Assembly (NCBI RefSeq): GCF_019331775.1
Contig: NZ_JAHBBD010000020.1
Location: 1-52,546, forward strand
Length of the DNA: 52,546 nt
Direction: 5' to 3'
DNA from: Bifidobacterium phasiani
Lineage (GTDB): Bacteria > Actinomycetota > Actinomycetes > Actinomycetales > Bifidobacteriaceae
Shown: in pieces, positions 1 through 8,072 of the stretch
Numbering within the stretch: position 1 is the first letter of the stretch
Layout of the letters: each line of letters begins with the position of its first letter
Notes under the pieces: model-generated
Told to the model about the DNA's origin: nothing
The model's database searches: none
What the model saw: the letters and a program-made list of their open reading frames with translations, nothing else
Made by a program: the position numbers and the translations under genes

Positions 1-221
<221 letters not shown>

Positions 222-227
222 GTTGCA

Positions 228-821
228 ATGGTCGACGATGAGGATTCCTTCGCCGGCGATGTCCGCAGCGGTATGCAGACCGATCTTGTCGTGCGCAACG
301 AGGAGGTCGTGTTCCGAGGCGACGACGCCGCCGAATTCACGGTGATCCGCTCGCAGATCGAGTCCGACGGCCGGACGGCGCCGGTCATGTTCGCGCAGGT
401 GCGGGGCGGGCAGCCCAGCGTCGTCTGCGTGACCGTGCGCGCCGACGGACGTCTGCTGCTGGTACGGCACCGGCGCATCGCCACGGACTCCGACGAGTGG
501 GAGTTCCCCAAAAGCATGGGGGAGGACGGTCAGATCGCCGGGGACACGGCGGAGCATGAGGTGCTGCGCGAAACCGGAATCCGGCCGCTGTCGCACCGCA
601 CCATGCAGATGATCCATGCCGAGACCTGCAAGCTGCGCGATTCCGTCGCGGTCGTGGAGGTCAAGGTCGAGAACGATCGCGCCGATGCCGCGGCTCTGAA
701 CGATCCGCGCCTGCAGTGGCTGGACCGTGAGGAATTCGATGCGATGGTGCGGGCCGGCAACATCAGTGACGGCGTCACTTTATCGGCCTATCTGATCTGG
801 AGCCTGCGGGCGGACGATTGA
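228..821 (+). CDS. Nudix hydrolase-like protein with degenerate Nudix box
   Basis: A 197-residue protein whose middle (about residues 65-190) reads as a Nudix fold of the ADP-ribose pyrophosphatase type: a strand VVCVTVRADGRLLLVRHRR, then WEFPKSMGE, then a box-like helix ending EHEVLRETGI. Against the consensus REUxEExGU this reads HEVLRETGI. The first Arg is His and the first Glu of the EE pair is Arg, so metal binding and hydrolase activity may be weakened or changed. Members of the family hydrolyse nucleoside diphosphates linked to another group. The ATG is 6 bp after the glf stop, with a weak AGTAGG upstream, suggesting coupled translation. The substrate is not predictable. Confidence 0.75.
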   Translation: MVDDEDSFAGDVRSGMQTDLVVRNEEVVFRGDDAAEFTVIRSQIESDGRTAPVMFAQVRGGQPSVVCVTVRADGRLLLVRHRRIATDSDEWEFPKSMGEDGQIAGDTAEHEVLRETGIRPLSHRTMQMIHAETCKLRDSVAVVEVKVENDRADAAALNDPRLQWLDREEFDAMVRAGNISDGVTLSAYLIWSLRADD

Positions 822-840
822 TCATTGCCGTTGATTCGCC

Positions 841-879
841 GTTAGGGGGGGCATGCCTCAATGGGTGTGCCCCCCTAAC
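841..879. terminator. Bidirectional terminator hairpin
   Basis: GTTAGGGGGGGCA (841-853) pairs with TGCCCCCCTAAC (868-879) across a 14-nt loop, with one G bulged. It lies between two convergent genes, the Nudix gene and the LTA-synthase-like gene, so it can end both transcripts. There is no long T tract. Confidence 0.7.
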
Positions 880-893
880 CATATCGGACGGAA

Positions 894-3800
894 TCAGTAC
901 AGCGGCTGCTCCGCGACATACTGCTCGAATATCGGTGTATCCGTGGTGAAGCCGGACCCGGGCACCGGGTTCTTGGTCAACGTGACGTTCTGCGCCTCGG
1001 GCACGTCGTAAAACGCCGTATCACGCAGATAGCCCTCGCCGGCGGTCATGTCGTACTGGACCATCTGGTAATCCGCCAGCAGCTGCTGGGCCAGAATCGA
1101 CAGGGTATCCGGATCGATGACGTTGCCATACATGTCCAGATACGTGGCGTCGCCCTCGCCCCAGCCGGCCGACGCGCCGCCCACGCGGCTGATCGAGGGC
1201 ACCTGCTGCTGCAGCTCGGTCAGCAGCGCAAGATAGGGGGAGACCGTGGCGTTCATGTGCGCCGCGGCCATCGACATGCAGTAGTTCGACGACGAGAAGC
1301 TGGTGGTTTCGGCCCCCAGCTTGACGTCGTTGGATGCGGAGGCGAGATTCGACCAGATGAAGTAATCGGTCTCGTGCAGGGCGAGCGTGTTGTTGGGGTC
1401 GGCGTTCGCCGTGGCGTAGATGCTGGGCAGATGGTCGCCGTAGAAGATTACGGTGATGGGCTTGTCGATCTGGTCGAGGGCGTTGAGGAATTCGGTGGTC
1501 GCCTGGTCGGTGAGGCTGACTCCCTTGGTGTAATTGTCGATCTGCCGGCGCTCGCCATCGTCGAACGTGGACAGATCGGCATCGTAGAACTCGTTGTATT
1601 CGTAGTAGTCGCCGTAGGATGCATGGTTCTGCATGGTGACCAGCTGGATGAACTGCGGCTGGTCCTGCTCCTCGATGGCCGCGAGCACGTTATTGTAGGC
1701 GGCCGCGTCGCTGACGTAAGGTGATGATCCTGCGTGGTCCTGGTATTCAATCGCGGGGTCACTGTCCAGAGTCAGCAGTTCGGAAAACCCGAATTTCTGG
1801 TAGTTGCCGTCGCGGAAGTACATGTTCTTGAAATACGGATGGAATGCGATCGAGCCGGACTCCCCGTAGACGGCGGTCCATATCTGGTTGAACGAATACG
1901 GATTGTCCTGGCTCGGCACCAGCTGCTGGTACACCGACAGCATGGACTCGTCGAAATTCGCCATATCGAGACCGGTGAGCGCCTGATACTCGATGTTCGC
2001 GGTGCCGCCGCCGTAGCCGGGAGACAGCATCAGACCGGAGGTCGTGGTCTCCTTGAGCATGCGGATGCCGGGCATCGGGTCGACGGTCAGCGCCACGCCC
2101 GGCACGCGGGTCGGGTCGGAGAACGACTCCGAAAGGATCATGATGACGGTGTTGTCGGTCAGGTTGTTCGTTCTGGTGGCGTTGATGGCCTCCGCCTCGA
2201 CGGCGTACCGGTCGGCGATCTCTTCCATCGCCTCCTGGCTGTAGCCCTCCGGCTCATCCATGGTCTTGGAATGGGCCAGCCGCAGGAAGTTGATCGCCGG
2301 GCCGTTGCTCCGTGAATCATCGAGGGCGTTCCATAGCTGCGGCGAATCCGAAAGGCTCCGCGACCACTGCTGCGCCCATGAGTTCGGCACGCTGAGGTTC
2401 CACACGTATGAGAACAGCAGCGAGGCGCACGCCACAAACGCCGCGACGCGGCAGACCACCGCCGTGATGTTGCGTACGCTGACGAAGCGCGACGGTCTCC
2501 AATGGCAGGGGAACAGGCCTCCGCGGCGGTCGAGGATCTGCAGCGCGACGCAGACCGCGATGAAATAGGCCAGCCCGACGACGACGCTGCGCACCAATGC
2601 CATGCTTTCGTCGGGGATGAACGACAGCAGCTCGCCGGTATTGCCGCTTGACACGAAGTTCAGATCGGCCGGGATGATCGGCTCGTTGCGCATGGCGACC
2701 TTGAATTTGTTCGCTACGGCGAACACGATCATCACCGTGCCGAACAGCGCCGTCGGCACCCAGAACCGGTTGAACAGCGTGATGACCACCAGATAGATCA
2801 GCCCCAGCACCAGGAAGTTGAGCAGGAACTGCCATTGGTGCTCCAACCAGGTCTGGCTGACGAATTTGGTCAGCTGGCCGAGCATGGTGCCCATGACGCG
2901 TGTGGTGGTGTCGACGTCCGCGTCCTCGGCGTATTCGATGGGGCTATACACGCTCCATTGCAGCGCCAGCACGCTGGCGGTATCGACGATGACGAACACG
3001 ATGGCGTACAACGCGAACGACAGCTTCGGCCGCTTGTTCCAGACCGTGCGGATGGCCCGGCCGACCGGGGCGAGTGCGGACAGCCCGGACCTCATGGTGG
3101 CGAAGGCGTCGGCGAACCGATGGGCGGATGCGTCGGAGGCTTTGTCTCCGTCCGCCGGCTTCGCCGCATCGGTCGAGGTGACGTCGGTCCCGTCTGCGGG
3201 GTCCGTGTCCGCTTCGGTGTCGATTCGGTCTTCGTGATCCGTGTCTGCGCCGGGCTGCGGTTCGGCGCTGCCGGCGGACTCCTCGATCGCCGTGGTCGCC
3301 GATGACGCTTCGGGCTGCGACGCATCGTCGTCTGTGGCTGGCGATGTTTCAGCGTCCGGCTCGTCCGCGGCTTCCGTCGTGGCGTCGGTGTCGGGTTCGG
3401 TCTCGGCGGCGTCTGCGGTGCCGGGTTCGGCTTCGGCTCCGGTGTCGGCAGTATTGACGGCATTGCCGGTGTTGCCGGGGTCGGCATTGGTGCTGTCGTC
3501 TATGCCGGCAGTGTCTACGTCGTCGGATTCGACGTCGGGAGCATCGGCGTCGTTGATGGTGCCGACGTCGATGCCGTCATTGGCATTGCCTTCGGCAGTA
3601 TCGTTATCGTCATCGACGACGGTGCCGTCGATGGTGTCATCGTCCGTATCGTCGGCAGTGTCATGTGCCGCGGTGTCGGTTGAATCAGTCAAGTCGGTCG
3701 AGTCGGTCGAATCGGGTGAAGCGGCCGGATCGGCTGTATCGAAGGAGCCGGAAGCATCGAGCGATTCCGTCGCCACGGCGTCCGTGACGTCGTCGGGACC

Positions 3801-3965
3801 ACCATCGCCATCCCGAACGCCATCCGTCTCCGCAACCGCATGCGCCCTGTCGTCAGGGAACGTCACATCCTGCGGGAACTTGTCGATGATGCTGTCCAAG
3901 GTATCGGAGTCGTCGGACGCGGTCGTCGCGTCATCGCGATGGTCGGTTTCGTCGTACTGCTTCAT
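894..3965 (-). CDS. LTA-synthase family sulfatase-fold membrane enzyme with acidic N-terminal extension
   Basis: A 1023-residue protein. Residues 1 to about 290 are low-complexity and dominated by Asp, Thr, Ala and Glu. Five membrane segments follow (about 300-525; for example YAIVFVIVDTASVLAL and FLLNFLVLGLIYLVVITLF). Then comes an alkaline-phosphatase/sulfatase-fold domain with ILSESFSDPT near residue 612, where the Thr is in the nucleophile position, and FYGDHLPS near 842. This is the layout of lipoteichoic acid synthase and phosphoglycerol transferases, which polymerise glycerophosphate outside the membrane. The N-terminus would be cytoplasmic and is far longer than in LtaS, which has almost none. 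The ATG at 3965 has only a weak ribosome site. Family assignment is firm; the exact polymer is inferred. Confidence 0.85.
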   Translation of the reverse strand: MKQYDETDHRDDATTASDDSDTLDSIIDKFPQDVTFPDDRAHAVAETDGVRDGDGGPDDVTDAVATESLDASGSFDTADPAASPDSTDSTDLTDSTDTAAHDTADDTDDDTIDGTVVDDDNDTAEGNANDGIDVGTINDADAPDVESDDVDTAGIDDSTNADPGNTGNAVNTADTGAEAEPGTADAAETEPDTDATTEAADEPDAETSPATDDDASQPEASSATTAIEESAGSAEPQPGADTDHEDRIDTEADTDPADGTDVTSTDAAKPADGDKASDASAHRFADAFATMRSGLSALAPVGRAIRTVWNKRPKLSFALYAIVFVIVDTASVLALQWSVYSPIEYAEDADVDTTTRVMGTMLGQLTKFVSQTWLEHQWQFLLNFLVLGLIYLVVITLFNRFWVPTALFGTVMIVFAVANKFKVAMRNEPIIPADLNFVSSGNTGELLSFIPDESMALVRSVVVGLAYFIAVCVALQILDRRGGLFPCHWRPSRFVSVRNITAVVCRVAAFVACASLLFSYVWNLSVPNSWAQQWSRSLSDSPQLWNALDDSRSNGPAINFLRLAHSKTMDEPEGYSQEAMEEIADRYAVEAEAINATRTNNLTDNTVIMILSESFSDPTRVPGVALTVDPMPGIRMLKETTTSGLMLSPGYGGGTANIEYQALTGLDMANFDESMLSVYQQLVPSQDNPYSFNQIWTAVYGESGSIAFHPYFKNMYFRDGNYQKFGFSELLTLDSDPAIEYQDHAGSSPYVSDAAAYNNVLAAIEEQDQPQFIQLVTMQNHASYGDYYEYNEFYDADLSTFDDGERRQIDNYTKGVSLTDQATTEFLNALDQIDKPITVIFYGDHLPSIYATANADPNNTLALHETDYFIWSNLASASNDVKLGAETTSFSSSNYCMSMAAAHMNATVSPYLALLTELQQQVPSISRVGGASAGWGEGDATYLDMYGNVIDPDTLSILAQQLLADYQMVQYDMTAGEGYLRDTAFYDVPEAQNVTLTKNPVPGSGFTTDTPIFEQYVAEQPLY

Positions 3966-4055
3966 GTCACCGTGTATTCATGTTCCGTTTACTACAACGA
4001 AGCATTGTACTCATGGAAGCTGGATGGGGGCGTCCAGGCCGTCCGGGCCGTCCTG

Positions 4056-4099
4056 CCGCCCGCTGGCCGCACGCGGCCGGATGTGCGGCCAGCGGGCGG
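4056..4099 (-). terminator. 17-bp perfect inverted repeat, probable terminator
   Basis: CCGCCCGCTGGCCGCAC (4056-4072) pairs perfectly with its reverse complement at 4083-4099 around a 10-nt loop. It lies about 180 bp past the GH43 stop. No T tract is present, so termination is an inference from position and stem strength. Confidence 0.45.
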
Positions 4100-4116
4100 T
4101 GATGCGCCGCCGGACC

Positions 4117-4150
4117 GTGTGGCCGATGGGTGTGCACCCGTCGGCCACAC
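4117..4150 (-). terminator. Strong hairpin downstream of GH43 gene
   Basis: GTGTGGCCGA (4117-4126) pairs with TCGGCCACAC (4141-4150), and the inside (GGGTG/CACCC) pairs as well, giving a nearly closed stem of about 15 bp. It lies 125 bp after the GH43 stop codon and is the first strong stem its transcript would meet. Confidence 0.5.
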
Positions 4151-4275
4151 GGCGGCCGGCACGGTCGTCTCGCCATGCGGATCCACGCCCGCGTCGGCCT
4201 GCCAACCGTGCCGGCCTGCTGACCTGTGCCGGCCGTGCTGTCCGTGTCGACTATGCCGGCTGCGTAGCCGCGCCG

Positions 4276-7200
4276 CTACCGCCGCGCCCTGCGCAGCAGC
4301 AGCCCCGCGCCCGCGATCAGCGTCGCCGCGATCGCGGCGACAAGCGCCGGCACGACGCCGGAACCGGTCCGCGTCAGCTGGTCGGGAGCCGCCTCGTCCG
4401 AGCCGGCGGCCTGCCCGTCGCCGCTCTGCCCGCCGTCGCCCTGCCCCGGCTGATCGTCCGGCGTGCCCGGCGTCGTCGGCTGGCCGTCGCCGGTCTGCGT
4501 GTCGCACGGCACGATCGCGCTCGCCGGCGCGTCGATGGCCTTCACGCCCCAGAACGCGGCGCGGCCCGCGTCGCTGACGGCGTCCGGCCCGGCGTCGGGG
4601 AACGCGTCGCCGCCCACGCCGGTCAGGAACATCGCGTAGTCGCCGGTCTCCGTGGTCTGCATGCCCAGCGTGGCCGTGTAGTCGCCATGCAGGTGGCTGC
4701 CCTCCTCGCCGGAGTCGATGTGCAGCGTCACGGCGGTGCCGTCCACGCTCCACGTGCCGTCCACGCTCCACGTGCCGGTCGCCGCGCCGCCCAGCGTGCC
4801 GTCCTCGTGCAGCGTCACCGTGCGGGCGTGGTAGATCGCGTCGCTGGCGTCGCCGCCGCCCGCGTAGAACGCGACCGGGTTGTGCACCACGAACTCGTAG
4901 TCGCCGGCCACCTGCTCGGCGGTGTAGGAGTCCCGCTGCGCCAGCGAGCCGGACTTCTCGTACGGGGCCATGACCAGCCAGCCGTCGGGCGAGACCACCA
5001 TCGGCTGCACGCGCACCTGGTGCTCCTCGAGGTTGCCCTCGGTGCGCACGAACCGCGTGTGGAACACGTTGTAGACGCTGCCGTCCTCGTCGGTCAGGAT
5101 GGCGTTGCCGCCCTGCGCGGTCTTGACGTTCTCCGAACCGGTCTGGTCGTAGGAGCTCAGCAGGCGCAGGCCGCGGTTGAACGCCTTGTCGTCGCTCACG
5201 GCCTCGGTGTACACCGAGGAGTTGCCGTTCTGGTCGACGTACGGCCCGGTGATGCTTTCGGAGCGGAACTCGCGCATCTGGTAGCCGCCGGTCTGCTGCA
5301 GGCCGCCGTAGGACAGGATCATGTACCAGTAGTCGCCCTGCCTGGTCAGCGCCACGCCCTCGCCGGAGTTGCCGTAGCCGCCGGCCAGCTTGTGGCCGTA
5401 GTAGGCGTCGGAGACGTTCGGCACGGTCTCGTAGGTCGTGCCGTAGTCGCGCAGGCCGGTGGCCGGGTCGAGCTTGACCAGCCAGATGCCGCCGAACCAG
5501 GAGCCGAGCGCCATCCACATGTCGCCGTTCTCGTCGGTCTTCACGCTGGCGTCGATCGCGTTGATGCCGGTGTTCTGCAGGCTGTCGTAGCGCGACAGGT
5601 CGGCGCCCTCGCCGAGCACCCGGTACACGTCGGTTTGGTCGGCGTTCGCGGCGCTGAAGCCCGAGTAGATGACCGGGCCGACGTAGGTCCAGTCGCCCTC
5701 GATGTCATCGGCGGTGAGCAGCACCATCACGGTCTTCTGGTACGGGAACCCGCCGCCGTTGATCGACAGGTACATGCACCACTTGCCCATCGTGTCGTTC
5801 CAGACCACCTCGGGCGCCCACATGTTGCCGGCCAGGTCCGGGTTGGTGTCCTGCTTGGGCCAGGCCTCCCAGATGTCGCCGAGCACGTTCTCGTAGTCGG
5901 TCACCAGGTTGTTGGTGAAGTACTCCCAGTGCTGCAGGTCGGTGCTCTTGGCGAACGCGCGGTGCGAGCCGAAGACGTAGTACGTGCCGTCGGCCTTGAT
6001 GATGCCGGGGTCGTGCGAGGTGACGCGCGTGTGCGTGGCGTCGTCGCCCGCCGACTCCGGCTGGACGGCGACGTCGACGGTCTTGACGACCGGCTGGTCG
6101 AAGGCGTCGGAGGTCACGGTCGCGGTGAGCGTCACGTTCGTCGCGCCGCCGCAGGACGGGCGGTCGACGACGGTCGTGTAGTACGACGACCCCTCCGCCA
6201 GCGGGTCGATGGACAGCGTCTCCGGGTCGGAGGAGGTCCACGAGACCGAGCCGGAGACCTGGTACGACTCGACGGTCACGGTGGCGGGCAGCAGCAGGCT
6301 GCCGCGCACGTCGTCGGCGTTGTCCACGACCACGTTCGCCGCGACGATCTCACGCAGCTCGTCGGTGTCCACGGCCTTCGGCACGGTGACGGTGAACTGC
6401 CTGGTCACCGGCGCGTTCGGCTGCGCCATGCGGCTCCTCGGCGCGAGCGTGGCCGTGAGCGTGACGTCGGTGTCCTGCGGCTGCGGGGTGACGCTCGCCG
6501 TGCCGCTGGCCGCGTCTACCGCGATCACGTCGGGGGCGGACGAGGTCCAGGCCACCGATGCGTTCTGGGTGGTCGTCGGCAGCGTGAAGTCCTCGCCGGC
6601 GTAGCTCGGCACCTCGAGCGCCTCGGCCTGGGTGGTGAGCAGGTCGGTCAGGCCGTCGGCGGGCAGGATGTCGGCGACCTCCGCCTGCGTCATGGCGCCG
6701 TCGTAGACGGTGAACGACTGGATGGCGCCGTGGAAGAACGCGTCGCCCACGCCGGGGTAGCGCGACTCGCCGATGACGTTGTGCGTGTGGTCGCCGAACT
6801 GGGCGGGGTTCGTGGTGACCGGGCTGCTGGCGACGGAACGGCCGTTGATGTAGAGCGTCACGGTGTTGGTCGTGCCGTCGATCGTGGCGGTCAGGGTCTG
6901 GAACGTGTCCATCGACAGGTTCTCGGAGGCGGAGAAGAACGTTTCGCCGTCGCCGTTGGCCTTGGAGGTGATGGAGGAGTAGAGCGAGGTGTGGGTCGAG
7001 ACGGCCCAGGAGCCCTTGGCGGCCTGGCCGGTGCCGCCGAGCGACCACAGGTAGGTCCACTTGTCGCTGGAGCTGTTGAACTGGTCGTTCCTCACGACGA
7101 CCGAGACGGTGGCCGACTCGTGGCCCTTGAGGATGTCGTCCGGAAGCGCGACGTAGTAGTCGCCGTCCATCTGCAGCGCGTCGTCCGCGAAGACGCCGGC

Positions 7201-7497
7201 GGTCGCGCCGTCGGCGTCGGTGATGACCGCGTCGCCGAACGCCGAGCCGCCGACCGTGTTCGGGACGGTGGAGTCGCCGGTGGTGCCGGTGGTGAAGTCG
7301 TAGCTGACGATGGGCTCGGGTGCGGTCTCCTGGGCCATGGCCGTGGCGGTGCCGATGCCGGCGATGCCGAGCAGCATGGCGGCCGTGGTGAGTGCGGCGA
7401 TGGGTCTGCCGCCGCGGTTCATGCGGGTTGCGACGGATCTTCCCGCCAGCTTGTGCGGGTGGGCCGACAACGTTTTATAACGTTGTAAATTGAGCAT
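4276..7497 (-). CDS. Surface GH43 arabinanase with LamG-like, Ig-like and C-terminal anchor domains
   Basis: A 1073-residue secreted protein. The ATG at 7497 follows AAGGAAGG on the minus strand. A signal peptide ends near AMAQE (about residue 55). A concanavalin/LamG-like domain (about 60-270) and bacterial Ig-like modules (about 275-480) precede the catalytic domain (about 485-880), a five-bladed propeller of glycoside hydrolase family 43. The catalytic domain starts at HDPGIIKADGTYYVFGSH and contains NMWAPEVVW and NAIDASV, supplying the expected acidic residues. It resembles endo-1,5-alpha-L-arabinanases, which cut arabinan side chains of plant pectin. A beta domain, the motif LTRTG, a membrane helix and RRARR follow. 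An 18-bp exact duplication (4736-4771) doubles TWSVDG. Arabinan as substrate is inferred from family resemblance. Confidence 0.85.
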   Translation of the reverse strand: MLNLQRYKTLSAHPHKLAGRSVATRMNRGGRPIAALTTAAMLLGIAGIGTATAMAQETAPEPIVSYDFTTGTTGDSTVPNTVGGSAFGDAVITDADGATAGVFADDALQMDGDYYVALPDDILKGHESATVSVVVRNDQFNSSSDKWTYLWSLGGTGQAAKGSWAVSTHTSLYSSITSKANGDGETFFSASENLSMDTFQTLTATIDGTTNTVTLYINGRSVASSPVTTNPAQFGDHTHNVIGESRYPGVGDAFFHGAIQSFTVYDGAMTQAEVADILPADGLTDLLTTQAEALEVPSYAGEDFTLPTTTQNASVAWTSSAPDVIAVDAASGTASVTPQPQDTDVTLTATLAPRSRMAQPNAPVTRQFTVTVPKAVDTDELREIVAANVVVDNADDVRGSLLLPATVTVESYQVSGSVSWTSSDPETLSIDPLAEGSSYYTTVVDRPSCGGATNVTLTATVTSDAFDQPVVKTVDVAVQPESAGDDATHTRVTSHDPGIIKADGTYYVFGSHRAFAKSTDLQHWEYFTNNLVTDYENVLGDIWEAWPKQDTNPDLAGNMWAPEVVWNDTMGKWCMYLSINGGGFPYQKTVMVLLTADDIEGDWTYVGPVIYSGFSAANADQTDVYRVLGEGADLSRYDSLQNTGINAIDASVKTDENGDMWMALGSWFGGIWLVKLDPATGLRDYGTTYETVPNVSDAYYGHKLAGGYGNSGEGVALTRQGDYWYMILSYGGLQQTGGYQMREFRSESITGPYVDQNGNSSVYTEAVSDDKAFNRGLRLLSSYDQTGSENVKTAQGGNAILTDEDGSVYNVFHTRFVRTEGNLEEHQVRVQPMVVSPDGWLVMAPYEKSGSLAQRDSYTAEQVAGDYEFVVHNPVAFYAGGGDASDAIYHARTVTLHEDGTLGGAATGTWSVDGTWSVDGTAVTLHIDSGEEGSHLHGDYTATLGMQTTETGDYAMFLTGVGGDAFPDAGPDAVSDAGRAAFWGVKAIDAPASAIVPCDTQTGDGQPTTPGTPDDQPGQGDGGQSGDGQAAGSDEAAPDQLTRTGSGVVPALVAAIAATLIAGAGLLLRRARR
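7467..7486. promoter_or_regulatory. LacI-type operator inside the GH43 coding start
   Basis: ACAACGTTTTATAACGTTGT is a perfect inverted repeat (8-bp arms, 4-nt centre) covering about codons 4-11 of the GH43 gene. On the minus strand it begins TTTACAACGTT, the same 11-mer that overlaps the -35 region upstream. Such CG-centred palindromes are typical of LacI-family repressor sites. The spacing between the sites (about 158 bp) would allow looping. Confidence 0.6.
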
Positions 7498-7614
7498 GCG
7501 ACCTTCCTTGTTCGCGATTGATGATGGGTTCCGTGATGTCGAAGCCGGGACGCCGTTCCGTTGGAATTCCCGGTTTCGTGATGTCGGAGGCACGGCATCG
7601 CTGCCGTGTGGTTC

Positions 7615-7642
7615 ACTATAGCATTGATTGCAACGTTGTAAA
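7615..7642 (-). promoter_or_regulatory. GH43 promoter with overlapping operator
   Basis: On the minus strand TTTACA (7642-7637) and TATAGT (7620-7615) are separated by 16 bp, a good sigma-70-like promoter. The palindromic core CAACGTTG (7631-7638) overlaps the -35 element and spacer. The predicted leader is about 110 nt. Confidence 0.65.
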
Positions 7643-8072
7643 TACGGGTTGCCGTGCGAGAGGGGGCAAAGCGGGCCGGCGTGGGCGGGAAATGGCCGAT
7701 TCGCGCGATCTGGATGACGCCGAGGCGCCGGGCGTGGCGCGGTGTGCGTTTGTGTGCGTCGGCCGGGTGTGTCGGTGGCGCGCTCGGCGGTATCGTCCGT
7801 CGGAGTCGCCGGATAATCGACCTTCCATGCCGCCGACGCGGCCCGCCGACGGCATAACTCGCCTAGATGTAGTGGATTTGGGGCCTTGCAGACACCCAAC
7901 TGCATTAGGTGGGGCACCTGGACGCCCTGCCGTCGAGTAGCATCGGCCATATTCCGCGTCTCGTACTCGGGGTATCGCGACTAGGATGCCTCACCTAATG
8001 CAGATGGGTGTCTGCAGATCGGCAAATCGACTACACCTAATGCAGGTAGTCGCTTGCGGCTCGGGATTTCGT
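7643..8072. other. Gap between GH43 promoter and AlbA_2 gene
   Basis: No gene is supported here. The main content is a 166-bp palindromic repeat element (7869-8034). The rest (7643-7868) is GC-rich, without a recognisable site. Confidence 0.5.
7869..8034. repeat. 166-bp palindromic intergenic element, copy 1
   Basis: The 48-nt outer arms (7869-7916 and 7987-8034) are inverted repeats of each other with few mismatches. They start at GTAG(T/C)(G/C)GATTTG and contain CTGCATTAGGTG. A second element of exactly the same length and arm length sits at 29699-29864. The outer arms agree well between copies, while the 70-nt centre appears inverted. No transposase is encoded, so it resembles a MITE or a large REP-like element. 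Confidence 0.75.

Larger units (their letters stand above)
3966..4275. other. Intergenic region between LTA-synthase-like gene and GH43 gene
   Basis: A 310-bp gap without a convincing gene. It holds the LTA-synthase-like gene's 5' flank (AT-richer, about 3966-4015) and two strong hairpins (4056-4099 and 4117-4150) that probably end the GH43 transcript reading toward it. The remainder is GC-rich sequence in which I see nothing specific. Confidence 0.5.

Noticed and set aside
3241..7488. 1415-codon open frame antisense to the LTA-synthase-like and arabinanase genes
   Set aside because: No protein family signal, low-complexity Val/Arg/Gly composition, and no ribosome site. It stays open because of GC-rich codon use in the real minus-strand genes.
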